61,605 nucleotides of DNA from CAITWF01 sp038231575 (GTDB lineage: Bacteria; Verrucomicrobiota; Verrucomicrobiia; Opitutales; Opitutaceae). Within the stretch, counting starts at the first letter, position 1, and the number at the start of each line of letters is the position of its first letter. The position numbers and the translations under genes were made by a program. Of the stretch, positions 49,353-56,744 are shown in pieces. Under the pieces are notes generated by a model. That model made no database searches. It was not told the origin of the DNA and worked only from the letters and a program-made list of their open reading frames with translations. Location: contig JBBRLB010000015.1 of the NCBI GenBank assembly GCA_038231575.1, forward strand, positions 1 to 61,605. Direction: 5' to 3'.

Positions 49353-52001
49353 TCACCCTCCGTCGCGCGGAATTTGCCGGCCGGACAGGCTCTTGAGGTA
49401 GAGCACCAGTGACTCGATCTGCTGCTCGCCAAGGACTCCGCGATAAGTCGGCATCTCGATTTGGCCCGCTTTCATTTTCTTCTGCTGCGGGTCCAGGATT
49501 TTTTCTCGGATGTAGAGTTCGTCGGCCACATCGGTCGTGCCGTCGAAGAACGTGCGCTTGCTGCCGAACATTCGGCGCCACGTCGGGCCGACTTTACCCT
49601 CCGTCGTGCCATCGATCGAGTGACACGCGATACAGCCGAGGCTTTCCGCTAGTGTCTTGCCCTGCGCGATCGAGGCAGGCTCCTCTTTTTCTTTTACCGC
49701 TGCCGCGGCGATCTTCGTCAGATCCACGGTGCGAAATCCAGCCGCAGCGAGATCCACCGCACGTGGCTGGTGAACTGTGAAATAAACCACACCGCGCGCC
49801 GCTGCGCCACCCACGAGCCTGAAGTCGTGCCGCACTTCGAGCTGCGCCACCGCGGGGAGTTTCGGCAGGTGAACGAAAACGGATTTCTGGTCGGCGGAGA
49901 GAACGGCCTGCGCGACGCCCAACGGCGTGGAGCCCGCCGCGCCATCGAGCGTGTAGCGGCCGCTGCCGTAGGCGGAACTGCGTTTGTAATTCCACGCGCG
50001 CACCGTGAGTTTTTCCGGTGTGACCGACGCGGGATCAAGCGGCGCGGCGAAATCCAAAATCACGCCGTGCTCCAAGGAGCGCGCGGCAATGGCGGTGGCG
50101 ACCGGGGTGTCGCCGCAGCGCAACCGGCCCAGCGCCCAGTTCGACGTGGTGCGCGTGCCCCAGATCTGAAAACCCACGAGGAACAGCGCATCGCCGCGGA
50201 GATTCATCGTCGCATGGAGCAGCGGCAGATCCGTTTTCAGGTCGAGCGGGATCACCGCGCCCTGCGGCACGGGCGCGTCGAGGTCGGGTGAGATGACGAA
50301 CATCCGGCCGGTGCCATACGAGAGGTGCACGAGCTTCCCATCCCATGGGCCCATCCCCTTGCCCAGAATCCACGCCTCCGAGGTCGACGAGCTGTCCTGA
50401 TCGTAAGGCACCCAGACGAGCGGCGGCGCGAGTTTTGCCGGTTGGTCCTGCGGGAAGCCGAAATTATCGCCGCGCCGGACGAGGTAGCTCACCGACGAGG
50501 GGATGTAATTACCCTGCTGGTCGGTCGCCGTCACGACGCCCGTCTTCGGATTCACCGCGACGAACGGCTCCCGCGCGCCCGACGCGAATAGCTCCGACGT
50601 CCGGCCATCCGGCGAAATTTTCAGGATGCCTCCCGTCTGCGCCGTGCCCTCTCCGCCAGAAATAAGTCCGCTCCGCGTTACGATGCCCCCTTGTGAAACA
50701 TACGTCGAGCCATCAGGGCCAATGCCCATCCCGAGCGGGAATGATCGCGTCGTCTGGCTCTGGAGCATCTGGTCGTTGAAATTCTCGAACCAATCCGCCT
50801 CGCCATCGCCATCGCGATCATAAACGCGCACCACGCCGTTCTTCGTGGCGACCTGGATGATGCCACCCTTCGCCACCGCGAGGCTGAGCGGCTCGTGCAG
50901 GCCAGACGCGAACCGGCGCCACGTGAGCTTCGCAAGCGCAGCATCGGCGAAGCCCTCGACGATCCACACATCGCCATCGTAACCGAGCACGGCCGCGCGA
51001 TCGTCGGTGAGAAAACCCATGTCCGCCACGCGCACGCGGCGCTTCCACGGGTTTTCGTCCGGCGTGGCGATCTTGTCGAGGATGAGGCCGTTTTGCTGGA
51101 GCGCGGCGAGCTGCGCGGGGGCCGTCGCCGTCCCAGGCCATCGGAGGCTGCCGCTCTTTCTGGGCAGCGCCGAGGTCGGAGCGATCGGGGTTTCGGTCGC
51201 CGCCGGATTGAGAATCATCGCGAAGCTCAAGCGCTGCGTCTGCGTCGCGGTGGCGACCGTTGCGATCGATTCGCCGTTAAGTTCCTTAATGGTCACCGAG
51301 GCGGAGTTCGCGGCGAGGCGCACCTTCCCCATGCCTGGGGCACCGAGGACAAAATGCAGCGGCTTCGCGTGGGGCGCGATTTCGAGATGACGGAGGATGA
51401 GGGTCTCGCCCGCGTTGTCACGCGACGCGTGCCACTCCTTCACTGCCGTGTCGCCGGTGTGATAATTCAGCACGGCGGTCGCGCCCACCAGTTCGATGCC
51501 ATCAAAGCGCGCGAAATCCGCCGGCAACGCTCCCCGTCCCTCGTCGCCATAGGACCGCGGTGTCCGTGGATCGACAAACAGCGCGTCGACCTCGCTGCTG
51601 ACCCCGGGGTGCATTCCCGTCGTGAGCAGCAGCGGGCCGGTGGGCAACGGATGCTCGGCGCCGGCTTTCTTGCGCGGGTTCACATAGGAAATCTGCGCCA
51701 TCGTCATCGGCGTGACGGGCTGATCCGGCGCCGACATTCTCCACAGGCCGGCCACGCGCATCAGCTCCTGATCGAAAACGAGGACGTGGCCCGATTGCAG
51801 CGGGAGGACAATGCCGCGAATGACGAAGTTGCCGCCCACCAGCTCGCCTTTGGGCGGCGGCGTGAGCTGCACCTGCGACTGAAAAAACGGCTGCTCCGCC
51901 TCGAAAAACGTCCCGAACTCCGACGCCGCGATCGCCGGCAGCGCGATCTTGCAAAACGAAAGCAGGGAGATGAGAGAAATGACGAAAGGCCGAGAACGCA
52001 T
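49353..52001 (-). CDS. DUF6797-type secreted protein with C-terminal cytochrome c
   Basis: 882 residues from ATG 52001 (MRSRPFVISL) with a signal peptide. The N-terminal part, EFGTFFEAEQPFFQSQV onward, is the DUF6797 region common in Verrucomicrobiota and Planctomycetota. A propeller follows (GDVWIVEGFADAALAKLTWR, PLGMGIGPDGSTYVSQGG, EAWILGKGMGPWDGKLVHL). The C-terminal 100 residues hold a cytochrome c with heme motif CIACH (in AESLGCIACHSIDG) and MPTYRG as likely Met axial ligand. Such proteins are thought to be periplasmic oxidoreductases used in glycan degradation, but the substrate is unknown. It is divergent from the VapBC module. Confidence 0.84.
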   Translation of the reverse strand: MRSRPFVISLISLLSFCKIALPAIAASEFGTFFEAEQPFFQSQVQLTPPPKGELVGGNFVIRGIVLPLQSGHVLVFDQELMRVAGLWRMSAPDQPVTPMTMAQISYVNPRKKAGAEHPLPTGPLLLTTGMHPGVSSEVDALFVDPRTPRSYGDEGRGALPADFARFDGIELVGATAVLNYHTGDTAVKEWHASRDNAGETLILRHLEIAPHAKPLHFVLGAPGMGKVRLAANSASVTIKELNGESIATVATATQTQRLSFAMILNPAATETPIAPTSALPRKSGSLRWPGTATAPAQLAALQQNGLILDKIATPDENPWKRRVRVADMGFLTDDRAAVLGYDGDVWIVEGFADAALAKLTWRRFASGLHEPLSLAVAKGGIIQVATKNGVVRVYDRDGDGEADWFENFNDQMLQSQTTRSFPLGMGIGPDGSTYVSQGGIVTRSGLISGGEGTAQTGGILKISPDGRTSELFASGAREPFVAVNPKTGVVTATDQQGNYIPSSVSYLVRRGDNFGFPQDQPAKLAPPLVWVPYDQDSSSTSEAWILGKGMGPWDGKLVHLSYGTGRMFVISPDLDAPVPQGAVIPLDLKTDLPLLHATMNLRGDALFLVGFQIWGTRTTSNWALGRLRCGDTPVATAIAARSLEHGVILDFAAPLDPASVTPEKLTVRAWNYKRSSAYGSGRYTLDGAAGSTPLGVAQAVLSADQKSVFVHLPKLPAVAQLEVRHDFRLVGGAAARGVVYFTVHQPRAVDLAAAGFRTVDLTKIAAAAVKEKEEPASIAQGKTLAESLGCIACHSIDGTTEGKVGPTWRRMFGSKRTFFDGTTDVADELYIREKILDPQQKKMKAGQIEMPTYRGVLGEQQIESLVLYLKSLSGRQIPRDGG

Positions 52002-52154
52002 GGTCAGGTAAAAGGGCACGAGAACGCGCGGTGGCGCGAGCTTCAAGGCCTGACGCAGCAACCCGGAGAGCGTTTCGAGCCCAATCTGAGACCACGGCTA
52101 TCCCCCCGCGCCCAGCCGCGAGAGAATCAACTTCTCGACGGCCAGTCTCCGCGA

Positions 52155-52174
52155 GTATGGCTGATGAGCCATAC
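52155..52174. promoter_or_regulatory. VapBC operator palindrome 1
   Basis: GTATGGCT (52155-52162) and AGCCATAC (52167-52174) are perfect 8-bp arms around GATG. It lies 45 bp before the vapB start. Autorepression by the VapBC complex is the expected use. Confidence 0.75.
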
Positions 52175-52187
52175 TTCTTGCTTGTGA

Positions 52188-52205
52188 TATGGCCACGCAG
52201 CCATA
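52188..52205. promoter_or_regulatory. VapBC operator palindrome 2
   Basis: TATGGC (52188-52193) and GCCATA (52200-52205) around a 6-nt spacer. It repeats the half-sites of palindrome 1 with 31 bp between centres, about three helical turns. Confidence 0.7.
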
Positions 52206-52218
52206 CGGTGCCGGCCTC

Positions 52219-52488
52219 ATGAAAATGACGATGCACATCGACGAGGATGTTCTCGCCCGGGTGATGAAGGTCACGGGTGCCAAAACCAAACGGCAGGCCG
52301 TCGAGCAAGCGCTCGCGGACATGGCGCGGCGGCACAAATTGAAAGAACTTTTCAGCCAGGGACTGGGCCTGTCGGCGGATGAGTTGAAGGCGGAGTTCGC
52401 GCCGTCGGCGGCCGACACCCTTGACAGCCATGGCCTGTTGGTGGCCGAAACGCCGGCGCCTTATGGTCGAGCTCGCCCTGCCCGATAG
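52219..52488 (+). CDS. vapB: VapB-type antitoxin
   Basis: 89 residues from ATG 52219. The ribbon-helix-helix part MKMTMHIDEDVLARVMKVTG then AKTKRQAVEQALADMARRHK matches the VapB family ('xIDxxLlxxAxxLTGAxTKxEAVxxAL'). The flexible tail KELFSQGLGLSADELKAEFA would wrap the toxin. Upstream ATGs at 52189 overlap operator 2 and are not used in this call. The 3' end overlaps vapC by 26 nt in another frame, the usual toxin-antitoxin arrangement. It represses its own promoter through the two palindromes upstream. Confidence 0.88.
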   Translation: MKMTMHIDEDVLARVMKVTGAKTKRQAVEQALADMARRHKLKELFSQGLGLSADELKAEFAPSAADTLDSHGLLVAETPAPYGRARPAR

Positions 52489-52855
52489 TAGTTTCTACAT
52501 CAGCCGCGCGCGGGCCGGAATCGATCCGTTTAGCGAACTCGCCGCGCACGCGGATGGATGGGAATTTGCCACCTGTGGCATGGTCATGCTGGAGGTTTGT
52601 CGCGGGCGCAGCGATCCCCGCCTGCGCAAGCGGTTTCAAGAACGCTTCGCCATCATGCTCTACGTGGCCGCCGGTAATTCCGTCTGGGAACGCGCCGGGC
52701 AACTCGCGTGGGCGCTCGACCGGAAGGGCGTCGTGTTGCCCGCGCCCGATCTCCTCATCGCCGCCTGCGCGCTGCAGGCCAAGGCGGCAGTGCTCACGTT
52801 CGACGCCCACTTCCATGAGATTCCTGGACTGCGCGTGATCGATTCGATCGGTTGA
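52463..52855 (+). CDS. vapC: VapC-type PIN-domain toxin
   Basis: 130 residues. The PIN-domain acidic site is complete: D8 (LALPDSSFYI), E44 (MLEVCRG), D96 (PAPDLLIAACAL) and D114 (LTFDAHF). A Mg-dependent ribonuclease that cuts tRNA or rRNA when free is expected. The start MVELALPDSS overlaps the vapB end by 26 nt, which secures coupled synthesis. An in-frame start at 52421 would add 14 residues, including CWWPKRRR, and is unlikely. All key residues are present, so it is probably active. Confidence 0.9.
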   Translation: MVELALPDSSFYISRARAGIDPFSELAAHADGWEFATCGMVMLEVCRGRSDPRLRKRFQERFAIMLYVAAGNSVWERAGQLAWALDRKGVVLPAPDLLIAACALQAKAAVLTFDAHFHEIPGLRVIDSIG

Positions 52856-52877
52856 GCGCGCCGCAACGGCCCCAATC

Positions 52878-53411
52878 CTACTTCTTCGCCACCTCCGGCG
52901 CCACGGCTGCTCCTCGCTTCGGAAAATGCTCGTGCACGAATGCCTCGATTTTTTCCGCCGTCAGGATCGTGGCGGAGTCGTAAACGAACTTCCATTTTCC
53001 GTCCGCCTGGCGCTTCCAAATGGTAACGTAGATCCCGTAGGGTTTGAAGGGTCCTTCCTTGGTCGCCCCCGATTCCGCCACGCCCCACGTGTAGCCGAGC
53101 TCGCCGGAGGCCGCGACCTCGGCGTGCAGTGGCCGCCAGCGAATCACCTCGCGATCGCGCTTCGGCGCCTTGGCCGACTCCACTTTCACCCGTTCGCCCG
53201 GCGCGGCACGCCCAAGCGTGAGGCTGTTGGCCACAAAACCGTCTTCCGCGATGTAGGCGTGCACCGCTTCGCTGAAGTCGTGCGTGAGGGCAAACTCGAA
53301 GAAGTCGGCCTCGGTCTTGATGAGGTCGGCCTTGAGCGCGGTCGCGTCCGCCGCACGACCCACCGACCCCATCAGGAGAAATCCCATCATCACGAGCGGC
53401 GGTGTTTTCAT
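52878..53411 (-). CDS. Secreted NTF2-like (SnoaL/DUF4440) protein
   Basis: 177 residues with a signal peptide (about 1-20, ending GRAAD). The mature part folds as an NTF2/SnoaL-like cone: KTEADFFEFALTHDFSEAVH, AYIAEDGFVANSL, RWRPLHAEVAASGELGYTWG and YVTIWKRQADGKWKFVYDS. Proteins of this class bind small molecules or act as enzymes; none is indicated here. It ends 22 nt after vapC in convergent orientation. Confidence 0.82.
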   Translation of the reverse strand: MKTPPLVMMGFLLMGSVGRAADATALKADLIKTEADFFEFALTHDFSEAVHAYIAEDGFVANSLTLGRAAPGERVKVESAKAPKRDREVIRWRPLHAEVAASGELGYTWGVAESGATKEGPFKPYGIYVTIWKRQADGKWKFVYDSATILTAEKIEAFVHEHFPKRGAAVAPEVAKK

Positions 53412-54113
53412 TCCGAGAGGTGTGTCTGCTCAAGCAGATGCTCACATCCCCCGCTCGTTCGAATCGAAATCATCCCGTAATTTAGGTATGAATCCACCTG
53501 ACTCAGCAGCGCCTCGAAATCGTGGCGGCGTGCCGACTACCACGGCGTCAGGAACGCTTTCAACTCCGCCAAGAGCGCGCCTTGCGCAGAGTTTTTTCGG
53601 CCACTCTCTTCCTTGTCGATCTCTTGGCGGCTTTCCCGGTCACGACCACGGACGGTTTCTCGTCTCCTCTCTCGTAAGTTATGATGTCGCCCGCACCATG
53701 AATCCCGCCGGCGCCAATCCGAGAGCGGCGCTCATTGTGCCATGGCGCGCAGTCTCGCCGCGCTGGCGTTCATCTCCTGAGCGATTTTCAACCGGGCGGT
53801 TGATTCGTTCTGAAGATCACCGCGATCTCCGAGCGATAGGTTCGGCCGATTCGCGCTCAACAGATTAAAGATGGACGCCACCTCCTCCAAAGCACCCGTG
53901 CCGGACTCATAGGCAGCGGCACTCGATTCGGCCGATCTCGGTGAGGGCGAGGCGAGTCGTGCGCTCCGCGCGCGGCCGCTCGGCCGGCGATCCACCCTGA
54001 GCCGGGTGACGGACCGCAAGGCCCACTCTATTCGTGCCCGCGCGGCATGTGCGATGAGGCCGTCCGCGCGGATCGACGTGGCTCATCCCTCCGCGCCGAC
54101 CTCGCAGCGGAGA
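53412..54113. other. Gene-poor region with degraded coding fragments
   Basis: About 700 bp without a convincing intact gene. On the minus strand near 53540-53600 a frame reads ALLAELKAFLTPW then stop, and 53732-54019 holds a 95-residue ORF whose end (SIFNLLSANRPNLSLGDRGD then IAQEMNASAARLRAMAQ) looks like real protein while its start is Arg/Ser-rich. These are probably relics of lost genes. No transposon ends were recognised. Confidence 0.4.
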
Positions 54114-54725
54114 TCAGCAATTCATGTATTTCCAGTTTCGCTGCTTGCCCGCGGCGAGCCATTCGAGCGTCGTCGCGAGCCGCGTCGCGCGCGTCTCTGC
54201 GCGTTTCGCCTCGGTGATCCACTCGATGTATTCGCGTTTGTGACTGGGTGCAAAATTTCCCCACGTCTTCGCCGCCTTCGCATTTTTTTTCATCGCCGCC
54301 GCGAGATCGGAGGGTGTCGGCCGCGCGGGCTTCGGTTTCGGTTTTGGTCGCGCGGGCAAGCCTGACGTCATCAGTTCCGACGCGCGCCGAAGGTAACGAC
54401 GCAGGTCCGCATCGGGCGGCAAATCGTTCGGCGAGGTGATGTGGCCCATGTGGCCCATCGCGTCGGAGGTCTTGCCGAATTCCTTTGCGAGCATCTTCTC
54501 CATGCCTCGGTGCCAGAAGCCGAAGGTCGCGTGCGCCTTAAACGCCGCCATGCCACACAAAATTTTTCCATTCAGCAGAAAACTCGGCATGCCCCACTTG
54601 ATCGCCTCTTCGACGTCGGGACACTCGGCATGCACCAGTGATCGAAGGCGTTTAAGAATCGGCTGGGCGAACGCCGCCGATTTGGTGATGTAGGCGTCGA
54701 TGCGGGCGTCTTTTTTCGAAGGCAT
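54114..54725 (-). CDS. DUF1801/YdeI-like protein (bacteriocin-protection type)
   Basis: 203 residues. The N-terminal half is a DUF1801 domain: IDAYITKSAAFAQPILKRLR, CPDVEEAIKWGMPSFLLNGK, ILCGMAAFKAHATFGFWHRG. A Pro/Lys-rich linker (ARPKPKPKPARPTP) leads to a YdeI/OmdA-type tail: SDLAAAMKKNAKAAKTWGNF, APSHKREYIEWITEAKRAET and RATRLATTLEWLAAGKQRNW. These proteins are cytoplasmic and of unclear function; E. coli YdeI is linked to stress and bacteriocin tolerance. It is divergent from the DUF6250 lipoprotein gene. Confidence 0.85.
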   Translation of the reverse strand: MPSKKDARIDAYITKSAAFAQPILKRLRSLVHAECPDVEEAIKWGMPSFLLNGKILCGMAAFKAHATFGFWHRGMEKMLAKEFGKTSDAMGHMGHITSPNDLPPDADLRRYLRRASELMTSGLPARPKPKPKPARPTPSDLAAAMKKNAKAAKTWGNFAPSHKREYIEWITEAKRAETRATRLATTLEWLAAGKQRNWKYMNC

Positions 54726-54794
54726 AATCCAGACTTAGGTCTCGCCTGAAACGCTGACCAGCCTGAATTAGTTGGCCCGCTCCTTTTGCGCGCC

Positions 54795-55478
54795 GTGACC
54801 ATCACCTCTTCCCGCCAGTCGTTTTTCCTCTGCACCGCGCTCACGGTTGCTGGATGCACCGCGACCAACGAAACCGCCCACCAGGGATTCACGGGCGATC
54901 TGCGTGCGTGGAAGGTCGAACAAATGCCCGGCGGCACCGTGACCATGCCCGGCGGCGCGCTCGTCATCGAAGACGCCGACGGCTGCACGGTGTGGTTTCG
55001 CGAGAAACTCACGGCGCCCGTCGAGATCAGCTATGACCTCACCGCCGTCGCACAAGGCGGCCCACACGACCGGGTGTCCGACGTGAATTGTTTTTGGATG
55101 GCGCGCGACCCGACGTCCGACGCGATGCCGGCGGGCCGCTCGGGGAAATTCTCCGACTACGATTCGCTGCTCACCTACTACGTCGGCTACGGCGGCAACA
55201 CCAACACCACAACCCGCTTTCGCCGCTACGACGGCACCGCCGCGCGACCGTTGCTCCCCGAGCATGATTTGCACGACCAGAGATTCCTCCTTGAGCCCAA
55301 CCGCGCTTATCACATCCGGCTCGTCGCGCGCGACGGCGTCGCGGAGTTCTGGCGCGACGATGAGAAGATCTTCTCGTATCGCGATCCCGCGCCCCTGACG
55401 AGCGGCTGGTTCGCTTTTCGCACCGTGCAGGCGCACCTCGAGGTGCGGAACTTTCGCGTCACCCGGCCAATGCCCTGA
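54795..55478 (+). CDS. DUF6250-type lipoprotein (YesU-like, rhamnogalacturonan context)
   Basis: 227 residues from GTG 54795. The N-terminus SRQSFFLCTALTVAGCTATN carries a lipobox (VAGC), so it should be lipid-anchored. The mature domain is a concanavalin-like beta-sandwich: VTMPGGALVIEDADGCTVWF, EISYDLTAVAQGGPHDRVSD, VNCFWMARDPTS, LLTYYVGYGGNTNTTTRFRR and GWFAFRTVQAHLEVRNFRV. The signature GGPxDRVSDxNCFWMAxDP belongs to the DUF6250 group often found with rhamnogalacturonan lyases. It probably binds or processes pectic oligosaccharides. A TTG at 54786 is an alternative start. Confidence 0.83.
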   Translation: MTITSSRQSFFLCTALTVAGCTATNETAHQGFTGDLRAWKVEQMPGGTVTMPGGALVIEDADGCTVWFREKLTAPVEISYDLTAVAQGGPHDRVSDVNCFWMARDPTSDAMPAGRSGKFSDYDSLLTYYVGYGGNTNTTTRFRRYDGTAARPLLPEHDLHDQRFLLEPNRAYHIRLVARDGVAEFWRDDEKIFSYRDPAPLTSGWFAFRTVQAHLEVRNFRVTRPMP

Positions 55479-55501
55479 CGCGGCTCAACGGCCTAGATCG
55501 G

Positions 55502-56102
55502 TCACGGCAGTTTATCCAGCCACGTCAGAAACGCGTCCTTCCATTTCGGCGAATCCGGCCCTCGGCCCAGGCCGAAGCCGTGGCCACCGGTGGCGACTAG
55601 CAACTCCACCGGAACCTGTTTCGCCTGCAACGCCGCGGTCGTCTTTCGCGTGCACGATGAAAAACGTCGGCAATCCCTCGCGCCCCCGGCGCTCGAGCGA
55701 ATACTCCGCCACGCGCTCCGGCGTAGGCGAGTCCCCGAGGAGCCTGAGGCGCGAACCCCGGTGCACAAAAGGCCCGTCCAGCAGGACGAAGGGATAAAGC
55801 AGCGCCACAAAGTCCGGCTGCGATCCCGTCGCGACGTCGCCGAGGATCGCTTCACGGCCGGCCAAATGACCGCCCGCCGAACAGCCGAGGATGCCCACGC
55901 GTTTCGGATCGATGTCCTATGCCGCCGCGTGCTCGCGCACCAACTGCACCGCCGCCAGCGCGTCCTGCGGCGGAAATGGGAGCGCCGGCTTCGAGGCGTC
56001 GCCATCGGGCAACCGAGACTTGAGCACGACCACCATGATGCCGTGCGCGGAAAAATACCGGCCGAGCGAATAGCCCTCATTGTCGATCGCGACATACGTA
56101 TA
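55502..56102 (-). pseudogene. Acetyl-esterase/lipase (alpha/beta hydrolase) relic
   Basis: Recognisable BD-FAE/esterase segments occur in more than one frame: YTYVAIDNEGYSLGRYFSAH, DALAAVQLVREHAAA, then a TAG at 55917-55919 where coding continues as DIDPKRVGILGCSAGGHLAG (nucleophile Ser), FFIVHAK, and after a frame change near 55640 AALQAKQVPVELLVATGGHG (catalytic His) to a TGA at 55502. So there is one nonsense codon and one frameshift, and the 5' end is replaced by a DUF3748 fragment. It would be a secreted carbohydrate esterase if intact. Confidence 0.8.
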
Positions 56103-56742
56103 GCCGTCGGGCGCGGCGCGCAGCCAGTGCCGTGGGCTCGTCGCGACGCCCGGAAATTTATTTCCCGCCGTGAAAGTAAGCCGGCGCTGCGTCACCCCAC
56201 GCGGCGGAGCGGGACGCGTGATTCCGGTGCCCGCGCGGCGCTGCGCCGACCTTTGTGAGATCGTCAGCCAGATCGGCGAGGAACACTTCGGCGTGGGTTT
56301 TCCCGTCTTTGGTCGTGACGTTGCCGAGAAAAGCCAACGCTCGCTTTTGCTTTGAACCATCGCGCTTCACATAGCCCTCGCGTCCCACCCAGCCCTCCTC
56401 GAAGGCCCGGCTGATCTCATCCGAACCCGGCTTGGGCGCAGCCACGGTATGCGTCACCAACACCGAGAACCCATCGCCATCGTGACTGCGGGGATGGCTG
56501 CGGGCCACCAGCACCGGGCCCGCGGGCACGGCCACGCCGATGTTGCGCTGGTTGGGCTCGCGGGGCGGCGCATCGGCGCGCGCGTCCAAACGGGCCAGCA
56601 CCTCGTCCTCAGAGGTAAAGCTCACCCACTTGCCGTCGGGACTGAACCCATGAACGTGCGCACCGCCGCGCAACGCCCCGGCGGTAAACGGCGGCGCATA
56701 GTTCATGGCGTCGAGCGGCCCGGCCCATCGCGGCGATGCTGG
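56103..56742 (-). pseudogene. DUF3748 (TolB-like propeller) gene fragment
   Basis: The middle of a DUF3748 protein: LDAMNYAPPFTAGALRGGAH, VHGFSPDGKWVSFTSEDEVL, NQRNIGVAVPAGPVLVARSH, KPGSDEISRAFEEGWVGREG. A frame change near 56225 continues as TRPAPPRGVTQRRLTFTAGN, KFPGVATSPRHWLRAAPDG, and then the sequence switches to the esterase relic at about 56102. The 5' part is missing because the TonB receptor stop (56745) lies immediately upstream. It is a decayed fusion product of a deletion. Confidence 0.8.
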
Positions 56743-56744
56743 GC

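Noticed and set aside
53732..54019. 95-residue minus-strand ORF as a functional gene
   Set aside because: Only the C-terminal half looks like protein; the start is Arg/Ser-rich, no family was recognised and the surroundings are decayed.
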